Notes under the pieces: generated by a model
What the model was told of the DNA's origin: nothing
Seen by the model: only the letters and a program-made list of their open reading frames with translations
Database searches by the model: none
Source of the DNA: a virus
Reading direction: 5' to 3' (one strand)
IMG/VR virus record: IMGVR_UViG_3300025732_000046
Span: 1 to 58,581 of that record
DNA: 58,581 bases
Part shown: piece after piece, positions 1 through 8,003 of the stretch
How the letters are laid out: every line of letters starts with the position of its first letter
Numbering within the stretch: position 1 is the first letter of the stretch
Translations under genes and position numbers: made by a program

Positions 1-532
1 TACCCTGGATACCTTGAGAACCTTGAGTACCTTGAGTTCCTGTACCTTGAATACCCTGGATACCTTGAGAACCTTGAGTACCTTGAGTTCCTGTACCTTG
101 AATACCCTGGATACCTTGAGAACCCTGGATACCTTGAGAACCTTGAGTACCTTGAGTTCCTGTACCTTGAATACCTTGAATACCTTGAGAACCCTGGATA
201 CCTTGAGAACCTTGAGTACCTTGAGTTCCTGTACCTTGAATACCTTGAATACCTTGAGAACCTTGGATACCCTGAGATCCAGCTCCTGTCGGAGAATCCC
301 ATTTGACACCACTACCAGTAGATACTAAAATACTTCCTGCTATACCTACTTGATTATTTCCATCATAAAGACCAGAACGAAGACGAATATTTCCATTTAC
401 ATCTAATTCTTGTGTTGCATTTGTCGTACCAATACCAACCTTTCCAGTTACTTCTAATACGGTATTGTTTTCTGTATAAGAATTAATACCAATTCTTAAA
501 TTTTTCTGGCGATTGCTGAGGTACTTTGCCAT
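1..532 (-). CDS. Collagen-like tail fibre protein, N-terminal part (runs off window)
   Basis: The ATG at 532-530 opens a reading frame that continues past the window's left edge, so only about 177 N-terminal residues are seen. The start reads [15 protein letters not shown]. It is followed by a fibre-head type motif ([16 protein letters not shown]), then from about residue 80 an uninterrupted array of GIQ/GTQ/GSQ triplets typical of phage collagen-like trimeric fibres. Its placement downstream of a 109-aa and a 787-aa gene matches the order at 9408-15219, where the collagen-like gene ends in an S74 chaperone. That this one also ends in S74 is only inference. The DNA repeats are regular 9- and 18-nt units, which invites length change by recombination. 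Confidence 0.85.
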   Translation of the reverse strand, partial: MAKYLSNRQKNLRIGINSYTENNTVLEVTGKVGIGTTNATQELDVNGNIRLRSGLYDGNNQVGIAGSILVSTGSGVKWDSPTGAGSQGIQGSQGIQGIQGTGTQGTQGSQGIQGSQGIQGIQGTGTQGTQGSQGIQGSQGIQGIQGTGTQGTQGSQGIQGIQGTGTQGTQGSQGIQG

Positions 533-543
533 TTGACTTTATA

Positions 544-873
544 TTAGTTGAGTGTCTCTAAGATGCTTGCAAGAAATTCAAGATTAGTAGCATTGCTACC
601 ATATATTACAAGTTTGTCGCCACTTTCCAATACTAATTTTCCAGAAAGAAGATTTGCAGTATCACTTGCAGAAATTGGATAATTTTTTAACATTCTTGTA
701 TCTGTTGCACCTCTGCGATGAACTAAAGTTACATCTTCAGAAGTTGCACCAATATTTGCAACTTGTGCTAAAAGAATAACTCCCGTATATCCAACAGGAG
801 CTGTATAAACTATTGTAGGACTTGTGGATACAACTGCTGTAACTGTTTGGAATACATTAAGTGCTAATGGCAT
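544..873 (-). CDS. Small structural protein, 110-aa fibre-cassette family
   Basis: 109 aa, beta-rich by appearance, no signal peptide or membrane segment. It is a clear paralogue of the protein at 12184-12516: both start M..LALN, both contain a VYT.P.G segment, an H(R/N)RG segment and SG.LVLE.GD near the C-terminus. Both lie directly between a large beta-helix-like protein and a collagen-like fibre. The role is unknown. Position and pairing suggest a small virion or fibre-attachment protein. It lies 3 bases downstream of the 787-aa gene. Confidence 0.75.
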   Translation of the reverse strand: MPLALNVFQTVTAVVSTSPTIVYTAPVGYTGVILLAQVANIGATSEDVTLVHRRGATDTRMLKNYPISASDTANLLSGKLVLESGDKLVIYGSNATNLEFLASILETLN

Positions 874-876
874 TTA

Positions 877-3240
877 TCAATCTCCTCCTAATGCAAGAAT
901 AAATGGTGTCATTGTTGAAAATAAACTCTTAGAATAAAACGTTCCACTAATCGTTCCATTTTGCTGATTAATTACGACACCATCACCAATTCTAAAGTTT
1001 CCTGATTGATCTGTTGAAGTAAATACAACTAATCCACCATTTCTTCCATCAGTTTCATTTACTTGTATCGGAACTCCACCATTTGCAGGAAGTGCTTTTG
1101 CAATATCAGTTCCAGAACCAATATATTCAAGAGAATGACCAGATGCTAATACTCTACTTTGCTTAAAGAAATTCACCTCAGTTCCAACTCCAACACCATA
1201 TGGTACATTATCATTTACAGTAATTGTACAAATTCCAGAAGAAACTGGAGTTGAACTTATAATACTATAGTAAGTTGGAATAAGAATAGCAGTACCCGTA
1301 GCAGTATTTATTCCAACAGTAGGAGACCCAAAAGTAACTTTTGGAGTAGTAGTATATCCTCTTCCATTTGAAACCATTTCAACTGATATTACTTTTCCAT
1401 CCCTTACCTCAGCAACAGCAGTTGCAGGAATTCCCCAAGGACTTTCCGGAGATTCAATCGTTACATCAACATTTTCAGAGTACCCAGTTCCGCCAGAACC
1501 AACAGTTACTCCACCTATTGTATAATACAATCTTTCAAAATAAATGACTTGACCATCAAATGGTCTAGAAACATTAATCTTTGCAGTTCCACCTGAATTA
1601 TAAGTGTGAGATAAAGTTGATACTCCAACATAAACACTGAATGTTGTACTTGCTGCTGATACTACAGGAAGTGCATTTACTCCTGTAATATTTCCAGCAT
1701 CTAATCTTGTCGTTACAATACCAACAAGGTTATCAATAAATGACTGAACATCTGCACAAGATGCAGGACTTGTGTTACTTCCAGTGAGTGGATCTGGTGC
1801 AATTGTTAAATCTTTATTTGTAAGATTATTTGTAATCGCAAGTTTCATTAAATCTCTTGCTGAACTAAACCCAACAATTGTTTGTGGAACTTCGCTTGAA
1901 ATTCCTACAATAAGTGAAGACCCAGAATAATTAAAATATGCCTTTGTTGCTTCAATTGTATTTCTACTTGTAAAATCTCTTACATCAGTAGAAACAGCAT
2001 CTACAATATAACCAATATCCCTCTTACACTTATCTGGACTTGGGTTAACAAAAGATGGATAAACTGAAGAAATACCAGCATAAGCAGTATCAATAATTTC
2101 TTGACGATTTGCTTGAATTAAATTATAAGAATCAACATATCTTCCTGGAGCAACTGTAACTGTTTCAAAGATATAACCTTTATTTCCTGATGGATAGGTT
2201 ACAATTCCTGGACCAGAAGGGCAGGTAAAACCAAGTCCAGCAATTGAAATACCCATTCCAACTGAGAACTTATGCGGAGAATCTGTCGTTGCAGTTAGAA
2301 TTCCACTTACATTATCATATCTTGCAGAGGTGATATTTAATGTTGGAACGTTTAAATTTAAAACAAAAGTATCATCATTTGCTGGAGATGCTGCAGTAAT
2401 AATTCCAGTATATTTTAAAGGACCAACTCCATCAGCAACAAGTGCATAGTTACCGAATGATGAGTTAGAGTTTGTTAAGTCGCAAGCACCTCCAGTCCCA
2501 CAGAAGATTGCAACGTCATTACAAATCGTAAATATAGAAACTAACTGAGCATAACCTTCGTTAGTAATTGAAACTCCTATACCACCTTGATTGTATTGAG
2601 TATAGGAGTCAACGACCATTGATTTTAATGGTCCAATTGCTTTCTTTCCATCAATCTTCATTCCAATACTATTTGGAATAAAATTGGTACAATTCTGAAC
2701 GTATGGTGATTGATCAAAGTATCCTATTTCTTCTGGATTAAATGCAAAAACTGCCTTTCCTGAATTTAAAGTTCCAGTAAAAGACATCTCAGCAATATAA
2801 TTTCCATTTGAAACGTGGAATAAATCTTCACCTGCATTTTGTGGAGATACTGATACTTCCCTTAAACTATCTCCAACGATTGATACTTGTTCGGGAATAA
2901 CTAAGGGGTTATTTTCTACATAAGATCCAGCACTAACTTTAATAACTGTTCCTGTTGTTGCTGATGTGAGTGCTCCTCTGATTGTTGCCTTTGCGTCTCC
3001 AAGTTTTTTTCCTGTGTTTGTGTCGTTTCCATCTTCAGTTACATAAAGAATATTAGTGACTCTTGATCCAGCACCAAGATTAACAACATCAGTGCCAACC
3101 CCAGTGCGATCTCTTAATGTATATAAATCACCATCATAAGTATTGACTGCAAGTACTCCCGTAAGCAGCTGCTCTACTGTTGGTTTCTTACCGGGAACTG
3201 AGGATCTAAGAATCCTTACGATAGGATCTGTATTTATCAT
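877..3240 (-). CDS. Large virion structural protein, beta-helix-like (paralogue of 12520-15219)
   Basis: 787 aa. Near residue 65 it has the motif YVTEDGNDTNTG followed by ATIRGAL. This is the Y-V-x3-G-x-D-x-N-x-G...TI..A pattern that opens pectate-lyase-like or DUF1565 beta-helices. A similar opening is seen at 12520-15219 and 15252-21008. The central part contains a QYNQGGIGVSI segment and NSNSSFG, both shared with the 899-aa paralogue. The C-terminus has the SGHSLEYIGSG motif and ends in NGTISG...TPFILALGGD. It is probably a tail-fibre or baseplate-peripheral protein; exact function is unknown. A late promoter-like AATAAATA lies about 40 bases upstream. Confidence 0.8.
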   Translation of the reverse strand: MINTDPIVRILRSSVPGKKPTVEQLLTGVLAVNTYDGDLYTLRDRTGVGTDVVNLGAGSRVTNILYVTEDGNDTNTGKKLGDAKATIRGALTSATTGTVIKVSAGSYVENNPLVIPEQVSIVGDSLREVSVSPQNAGEDLFHVSNGNYIAEMSFTGTLNSGKAVFAFNPEEIGYFDQSPYVQNCTNFIPNSIGMKIDGKKAIGPLKSMVVDSYTQYNQGGIGVSITNEGYAQLVSIFTICNDVAIFCGTGGACDLTNSNSSFGNYALVADGVGPLKYTGIITAASPANDDTFVLNLNVPTLNITSARYDNVSGILTATTDSPHKFSVGMGISIAGLGFTCPSGPGIVTYPSGNKGYIFETVTVAPGRYVDSYNLIQANRQEIIDTAYAGISSVYPSFVNPSPDKCKRDIGYIVDAVSTDVRDFTSRNTIEATKAYFNYSGSSLIVGISSEVPQTIVGFSSARDLMKLAITNNLTNKDLTIAPDPLTGSNTSPASCADVQSFIDNLVGIVTTRLDAGNITGVNALPVVSAASTTFSVYVGVSTLSHTYNSGGTAKINVSRPFDGQVIYFERLYYTIGGVTVGSGGTGYSENVDVTIESPESPWGIPATAVAEVRDGKVISVEMVSNGRGYTTTPKVTFGSPTVGINTATGTAILIPTYYSIISSTPVSSGICTITVNDNVPYGVGVGTEVNFFKQSRVLASGHSLEYIGSGTDIAKALPANGGVPIQVNETDGRNGGLVVFTSTDQSGNFRIGDGVVINQQNGTISGTFYSKSLFSTMTPFILALGGD

Positions 3241-3279
3241 TCAATTTAAGATGGTGGTATATACCGCAAAACAACCCAA

Positions 3280-3287
3280 TATTTATT
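3280..3287 (-). promoter_or_regulatory. Late promoter-like AATAAATA
   Basis: Minus-strand AATAAATA, one mismatch from the T4 late promoter TATAAATA, sits about 40 bases upstream of the 787-aa gene inside the palindrome CCAATAAATATTGG. A second AATAAATA occurs at 3299-3306. Assigned by motif and position only. Confidence 0.45.
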
Positions 3288-3304
3288 GGAGTTTTAGATA
3301 TTTA

Positions 3305-4393
3305 TTAATATTCTCCGCAATCTATGATGATGTTTTGGAGGAATCTTTCTGTACCTATTGCAACGATTACAGTAGAAATTCCTGCACTATCATTAAATAT
3401 CAAACTCCCACCAATACCAACAGACCCCAATACTGTTAATTGTTCTGTTGGATTTGTTGTGCCAATTCCAACATTTGATAAAGTATTAATACCAACATCA
3501 GTTTGGACCCAATAAGTATCTCCTGTTAATCCTTGAACTCCTTGAATTCCCTGTATACCTTGATTTCCCTGAAGTCCTTGAGTTCCTTGAGAACCGGTAA
3601 TTCCCTGAATACCTTGAATTCCTTGTTCTCCCTGAACCCCCTGTAACCCCTGGTCTCCTTGAATGCCAAATTGACCTTGAATACCTTGGATACCCTGTTG
3701 TCCCTGAATACCTTGAAGTCCTTGTTGACCTTGAATTCCTTGAATACCTTGGATTCCTTGCTGTCCTTGGATTCCTTGAAGTCCTTGTTGACCTTGAATC
3801 CCCTGAATACCTTGGATTCCTTGTTGACCTTGGATTCCCTGAAGTCCTTGTTGACCTTGAATCCCCTGAATACCTTGGATTCCTTGTTGACCTTGGATTC
3901 CCTGAAGTCCTTGCTGACCCTGAATTCCTTGAATTCCCTGTTGACCCTGAATTCCTTGCTGTCCTTGTATTCCCTGTTGACCTTGAATTCCCTGAAGTCC
4001 CTGTTGACCTTGAATTCCCTGAAGTCCCTGTTGACCTTGAATTCCCTGGATTCCTTGCTGACCTTGTATTCCTTGTTGACCCTGAGTTCCCTGAAGTCCT
4101 TGTTGACCTTGAATTCCTTGGATACCTTGAATACCCTGAATTCCTTGGCCAGCAAAAGCACCATCAAGTCCCTGAGCACCTTGAATACCTTGGAGTCCTT
4201 GAATTCCCTGAATACCCTGAAGTCCTTGGATACCTTGAATACCCTGAAGGCTATCTGCTTCTCTTGTAACTTTTAAGGAAGGTACATAACCAGCAGTTAC
4301 ATTATAAGAAGTGGATCCAAGAGAAACTGTTGAAGAATTACTCCCAGATCCTATTACATTATAACCAGTACTTCCAATCGTTACCGTAGGCAT
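3305..4393 (-). CDS. Collagen-like tail fibre protein
   Basis: 362 aa. An N-terminal domain of about 50 residues contains two related segments (IGSTGYNVIGSGS and LGSTSYNVTAG). A collagen-like array of GIQ/GLQ/GQQ triplets then runs to about residue 290. The C-terminal head contains VGIGTTNPTEQLTVLG, a motif shared with several fibre proteins here. Unlike its relatives it has no S74 chaperone. The start codon overlaps the previous stop by one base (TAATG), so translation is probably coupled to the 110-aa protein at 4393-4725. It is likely an adhesive or decorative trimeric fibre. Confidence 0.85.
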   Translation of the reverse strand: MPTVTIGSTGYNVIGSGSNSSTVSLGSTSYNVTAGYVPSLKVTREADSLQGIQGIQGLQGIQGIQGLQGIQGAQGLDGAFAGQGIQGIQGIQGIQGQQGLQGTQGQQGIQGQQGIQGIQGQQGLQGIQGQQGLQGIQGQQGIQGQQGIQGQQGIQGIQGQQGLQGIQGQQGIQGIQGIQGQQGLQGIQGQQGIQGIQGIQGQQGLQGIQGQQGIQGIQGIQGQQGLQGIQGQQGIQGIQGQFGIQGDQGLQGVQGEQGIQGIQGITGSQGTQGLQGNQGIQGIQGVQGLTGDTYWVQTDVGINTLSNVGIGTTNPTEQLTVLGSVGIGGSLIFNDSAGISTVIVAIGTERFLQNIIIDCGEY

Positions 4394-4725
4394 TAGAGTG
4401 ACGCAGTTGCTTTTATAAGAGCCATTCCATCAACTACTTTTACTTTCTTTCCTCCAGAAGTTGTGGTAATAACATCATAATAATATCTTCCTGGTTTTAG
4501 ATCATCGGTAACAGTATTAGCAAGAGATACAACAATTTGCCCTGCAGCAGTTACGATACCAACACCAAAAGAAGTATAAGAAACAGATTCTGGAAATTTT
4601 CTTATCTTTGCAGTCGCAGTGTGTCCTGTTAAATCTAAAGGACTTCCATCGGGATTATTAACAGTAAAAACTTCTTGATAATCAGTTCCCTGCTCTATAA
4701 CAATATTAACTGCTGGAACAGCCAT
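4393..4725 (-). CDS. Small structural protein, Ig-like/BppU-like fold suspected
   Basis: 110 aa, starting MAVPAVNIVIEQGTDYQEVF. The pattern EQG-x-(7)-F...G.PLDLTG..A.A.IR in the first half and PG.Y.YD in the second resembles small phage proteins with a BppU N-terminal-type Ig-like fold, often fibre or baseplate connectors. It is the first gene after a terminator and a late promoter-like site, and its stop overlaps the start of the collagen-like gene. The fold assignment is inference. Confidence 0.7.
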   Translation of the reverse strand: MAVPAVNIVIEQGTDYQEVFTVNNPDGSPLDLTGHTATAKIRKFPESVSYTSFGVGIVTAAGQIVVSLANTVTDDLKPGRYYYDVITTTSGGKKVKVVDGMALIKATASL

Positions 4726-4748
4726 TTTTTAAATATTATACTTTTAAT

Positions 4749-4756
4749 TATTTATT
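4749..4756 (-). promoter_or_regulatory. Late promoter-like AATAAATA
   Basis: Minus-strand AATAAATA 24 bases upstream of the 110-aa gene start at 4725 and just past the terminator at 4762-4792. It therefore fits as the start of a new late transcript covering 3305-4725. A TATAAT also occurs at 4735-4740 but has no fitting -35. Confidence 0.5.
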
Positions 4757-4761
4757 GACAT

Positions 4762-4792
4762 AAAAAAAAATCCTCTTGATTTCTCAAGAGGA
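4762..4792 (-). terminator. Rho-independent terminator after 2OG oxygenase gene
   Basis: A 9-bp stem, TCCTCTTGA paired with TCAAGAGGA (4771-4779 with 4784-4792), has a 4-base loop. On the minus strand it is followed by nine T (4762-4770). It lies 12 bases past the stop of the gene at 4805. Confidence 0.85.
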
Positions 4793-4804
4793 CTAATACC
4801 TTTA

Positions 4805-5518
4805 TTATCGGTCTCCTGCGTGATTTGCTCTATAACCATCAGAGAGGACATAATGAAAGAAAATTTGATGATAATATAATCCTTCTATCTCTACCTTTCT
4901 ACCATACCAAGTTCTTCTATATTCTCTTGCCATTGGTTCTCTCCAATGGGGACGTTCGCACCCCTTATAAAGCATCCCATCACCAGGATTAAGAATCACT
5001 GAGCGATTTTCACCTTTTTTAAGAATATTTGTTTTATTAACGGGATCATCATAAGTATCTGGAGTTTTAATCCAAATCGGCCAAGGAGTTTTTGCATTCG
5101 TTCCAACGTGAATAGTCACAGAAATTTCACAAGCAGGACGATCTGCATGATTTGTTAATTCTTGTCCTGGATTATAAAAACGATCATAATAATAAGTATT
5201 ATAAAGTTTTTTACCTATTTCTTTTTCAAGTTTTAATCTAATTTGAGAATGAGCATACTTATAAGGTGGATAATAATACCTTGAAGTAGAACCTTCTACT
5301 TGATTTTCTACAGGTTGATTAGAAAACTTTTCAAGTTTTCCGTAATAATCATACTTACCTTTAATTTCTGGTGGAGGACAATAAAAATCTTGAGGATCCC
5401 ATAAGTTTCTTAAAACTAAATATCCATCACGATCAAATTGTTCATTGTTTGTGGGTGAAGTATTAGCATTGACTCTTTCTTGAAAGTCAATTTGCTCTTG
5501 AGTCATTTGTTCTGCCAT
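4805..5518 (-). CDS. 2-oxoglutarate/Fe(II)-dependent oxygenase-like protein
   Basis: 237 aa. The core shows an H-x-D pair (NHADRPACEISVT, about residue 130) preceded by a YNPGQEL segment. A later GDGMLYKGCERPHWRE segment supplies a candidate distal metal-binding His. This layout fits cyanophage 2OG-Fe(II) oxygenases, though the usual Arg that binds 2-oxoglutarate is less clear. A YYHQIFFHYVL segment follows. It is one of two such genes between fibre genes (the other at 5533-6174). Possible substrates are a fibre residue, including the collagen-like proteins, or a host molecule; this is inference. It is followed by a strong terminator. Confidence 0.7.
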   Translation of the reverse strand: MAEQMTQEQIDFQERVNANTSPTNNEQFDRDGYLVLRNLWDPQDFYCPPPEIKGKYDYYGKLEKFSNQPVENQVEGSTSRYYYPPYKYAHSQIRLKLEKEIGKKLYNTYYYDRFYNPGQELTNHADRPACEISVTIHVGTNAKTPWPIWIKTPDTYDDPVNKTNILKKGENRSVILNPGDGMLYKGCERPHWREPMAREYRRTWYGRKVEIEGLYYHQIFFHYVLSDGYRANHAGDR

Positions 5519-5532
5519 AATTTAACTCCAAC

Positions 5533-6174
5533 TCAACGAAAACGAGGCCCGACTGTCCAACCAACAATACTCTTACGGACACCTTTAGTTACCTTTTGAA
5601 CTCTATGTTGTGTTCTGGAATCAAAAAGAATAATGGTTCCTCTTTGTCTTGGTGCAATATAAGATTTTCCGGATTCATCAATAAACTGTAAATTTCCTCC
5701 TTCATAAGTATCTGGATCTGAAAGTAACAAACTAAAAGAAAGTTTTCTTACCTTTTCACAGTTTTCGTTAATAAAATCGGTGGCAATTGCTTCTCCGTGT
5801 CCTCTATTTCCGCCAGACATTGGTTTATAATAAGATGCAAGTCCGGCATCGTTATGCCATCCATAATATTCACCTTCTCCATATACAGTATATTGAAGTG
5901 ATTCTCCATCAATATTTGTTAGGTCGTATAAAAAATTCTCACGATTTGCTCTTTGTACATAATGCCAAACAAATCCAGCAATCCAGTGATTTGTTGGAAC
6001 CCAAGCATTTTTCGCGTTTCTTTTATCTTTATCTACAGTTCCATAATCACCACCGCCCACTCTAGAATCTTGTAATTGTGGGTCAAATTTTTCTGCAAGA
6101 TCTTCTTCTATAATATCTACAATTTTATTCGGTAGATTGGTATAGTACCATATAGATTGAAAAGCCACTTTCAA
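5533..6174 (-). CDS. 2OG-Fe(II) oxygenase, prolyl 4-hydroxylase/PKHD type
   Basis: 213 aa. The double-stranded beta-helix signature is plain: YGWHNDAG gives the H-x-D iron ligands (about residue 103), GTIILFDSRTQHRV gives the distal His, and the Arg of VRKSIVGW about 10 residues later fits as the 2-oxoglutarate ligand. LSFSLLLSDP.TYEGGNL is also typical of this family. It lies 14 bases upstream of the 2OG-like gene at 4805 within a fibre gene cluster. The substrate is unknown. Confidence 0.85.
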   Translation of the reverse strand: MKVAFQSIWYYTNLPNKIVDIIEEDLAEKFDPQLQDSRVGGGDYGTVDKDKRNAKNAWVPTNHWIAGFVWHYVQRANRENFLYDLTNIDGESLQYTVYGEGEYYGWHNDAGLASYYKPMSGGNRGHGEAIATDFINENCEKVRKLSFSLLLSDPDTYEGGNLQFIDESGKSYIAPRQRGTIILFDSRTQHRVQKVTKGVRKSIVGWTVGPRFR

Positions 6175-6237
6175 CTCCTTATTTTTTTATTCAATAACAT
6201 TATATATTATTATTATCAAATAAGCAATCAAAAATTA

Positions 6238-6615
6238 CTAATCAACCTGAATAACAATCCAATTTACAGTTTCTTCATTCCAAAAATAAATGGATCCATC
6301 TGGAAGAGTATTAGATGGCATAGGTATTGGTGGTTCCCATGTATATGTTTCTTGATTTAAAACCCAAGATTGCTGTGGTTTAGGGGGAAGAAAAGCATCT
6401 AAATTTTCATCATATATACAACCAATTCCAGCAAATCTATACCTAATATTAGAATTATAAGATGTTTGAATCCATCGGCCACCATGAACTGACTCCATGT
6501 GAGCAATACCAAGAGATTCTACTTCATTTCCATTTTCATCTTTTAAATATTCATTGTTTACAACGAGAATTTCCTGAACTACATTATTTTCATCTAATCG
6601 TGCAAAATGTGCCAT
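6238..6615 (-). CDS. Conserved cyanophage structural-region protein (MAHFARLDENN type)
   Basis: 125 aa. The ATG at 6615 (MAHFARLDENNVVQ) is preferred over an in-frame upstream Met because it follows an AGGAG-type ribosome site and clears the upstream gene's stop at 6633. The C-terminus is rich in Trp, Pro and aromatic residues (YTWEPPIPMPSNTLPDG). I recognise the family as recurrent in cyanophage tail regions but know no biochemical role. A small fibre or tail protein is likely. Confidence 0.75.
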   Translation of the reverse strand: MAHFARLDENNVVQEILVVNNEYLKDENGNEVESLGIAHMESVHGGRWIQTSYNSNIRYRFAGIGCIYDENLDAFLPPKPQQSWVLNQETYTWEPPIPMPSNTLPDGSIYFWNEETVNWIVIQVD

Positions 6616-6632
6616 TTTATTTCTCCTTATAA

Positions 6633-7559
6633 TTATGTTGCGTTGAAAGTAATTGTTCCTGGGCCAGAGTTCCAACGATACACATTATATCCAGGTTGGG
6701 CAGGAGTTGGAGTATTACCAGTAACTGTTGCTGCAGCCCATGACGTAGGATAACGAACAACTACAAATCCAGATCCTCCAGCACCGCCGTTGTTGGAGGT
6801 GCCACCGCCACCGCCACCGCCTCCGGTATTTACAGTTGCAGTACCACCAATACCTGTGCTGGAGCCATTTCCTCCTCCATCATTACCAGGTGCTCCGCCA
6901 GCAGTTGGACCGTAACCTCCTCCTCCTCCTCCGCCTGCAATAGTAGAAGCTATACCAATGATATAAGCAGGAACGCCATAACCACCAAAAGACCCAGCAA
7001 TGAATGGACTTGGACTGCCATACGTAGGAGTTCCTGCACCACTTCCACCGTAATTATTAACAGGGTAAGGTATATATTCTGTGCTAAATCCACAAATTGT
7101 ATAAAAACCATCAGAAGATACATTAATATCAGTTGTCCTATTAATAAATTGACGTTGTTCAATAACATTACCATACGCCGGATACGGGGCACCATTGTTA
7201 TTTAAACCACCTGAAGGAGCAAAAATTCTACCATCAACCCAAGGTGTAGGAGCTGGTCCAAATGCATTATATGTAGCACCTCCACCTCCACCCATGACTA
7301 TTTCATTTGCAAAACTTGTATTACTTCCATTAGACCCAGCAGCACCACCAGCACCTACTGAAATTGTATATGATTTTCCAATAATTGCAAATGTTTTTTT
7401 ATACATAACTGTTCCACCGCCGCCGCCTGAGCCACCCAGGCCTGGCCCAGCTGGGCCGCCAGCGGAGCCACCTCCACCACCGGCAACCATAAAAAGTTCA
7501 ATAGGAACCAATGCGATGTTAGTATTCGCACCCGAAAAAAATTGACTTAAGTTTGACAT
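6633..7559 (-). CDS. Glycine-rich tail fibre/adhesin-like protein
   Basis: 308 aa with several polyglycine runs (VAGGGGGSAGG, GGSGGGGGT, ASTIAGGGGGGGYG, NTGGGGGGGGTSNNGG) separated by variable loops. It ends in a strand-rich segment (GSGFVVVRYP) and an aromatic tail. The pattern resembles the glycine-rich domain of phage receptor-binding adhesins, in which Gly-rich motifs frame variable loops. A strong AGGAGG ribosome site precedes the ATG at 7559. Likely a host-recognition component; the specific homologue is not named. Confidence 0.75.
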   Translation of the reverse strand: MSNLSQFFSGANTNIALVPIELFMVAGGGGGSAGGPAGPGLGGSGGGGGTVMYKKTFAIIGKSYTISVGAGGAAGSNGSNTSFANEIVMGGGGGATYNAFGPAPTPWVDGRIFAPSGGLNNNGAPYPAYGNVIEQRQFINRTTDINVSSDGFYTICGFSTEYIPYPVNNYGGSGAGTPTYGSPSPFIAGSFGGYGVPAYIIGIASTIAGGGGGGGYGPTAGGAPGNDGGGNGSSTGIGGTATVNTGGGGGGGGTSNNGGAGGSGFVVVRYPTSWAAATVTGNTPTPAQPGYNVYRWNSGPGTITFNAT

Positions 7560-7580
7560 TTATTTTATCCTCCTTTTTAA

Positions 7581-7925
7581 TTAAGAAATAACCCAACCAC
7601 GGGTAGCATCAATATAAATTAATCTTACAGGTGCATATGCAACATCAATCGTCATATTTTCATTAAGTCCCATAATTCTATTAGTACTACCTGCTGTTGA
7701 TATAGCAACAGCAGTATAATTACCAACCACTACTTCAACTTCATTTCCTGGATTAGCAGTTGTAGGTAGAGTAATTGTTTGACTATCAGAAGTTACATAA
7801 ATTATCTCTCTATTTGAAATAGTTTGAGTTCCGCCAGCAGTCACTTCCCCATATATTGATGATACACCAATCGCAATTCTACGATTGTTATCAATAACAT
7901 TAGTTCCACTAATTTGAATTGCCAT
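7581..7925 (-). CDS. Small structural protein of unknown function
   Basis: 114 aa. Starts MAIQISGTNVIDNNRRIAIG and is beta-rich, with no membrane segment. The opening ISGTNVIDN.R is a common form among small phage tail proteins placed next to fibres. It lies between the S74 fibre at 8004 and the Gly-rich adhesin-like gene. A CATAAATA at 8001-8008 may be its late promoter. Confidence 0.65.
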   Translation of the reverse strand: MAIQISGTNVIDNNRRIAIGVSSIYGEVTAGGTQTISNREIIYVTSDSQTITLPTTANPGNEVEVVVGNYTAVAISTAGSTNRIMGLNENMTIDVAYAPVRLIYIDATRGWVIS

Positions 7926-8003
7926 TATTTACCTCCCCGACCTCAAATGGATAAGGTTTCTCTTTGCCATCTTCGTGTCCCCACTCGGCATTACAAGTAT
8001 TAT

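Noticed and set aside
1-270. Regular short direct repeats resembling a CRISPR or satellite array
   Set aside because: The repeats are 9/18-base codon units of a collagen-like protein and have no unique spacers. The same applies to 3523-4250 and 9840-12030.
3659-4276. Long open frames on the opposite strand and other frames within the collagen-like genes (also at 9830-12074)
   Set aside because: They read as monotonous TL/SLNT or KVFK repeats, a by-product of the triplet array. They have no independent start signals.
4735-4740. TATAAT as a sigma70 promoter for the 110-aa gene
   Set aside because: No acceptable -35 lies 15-19 bases upstream. The late-type AATAAATA at 4749-4756 is the better candidate.
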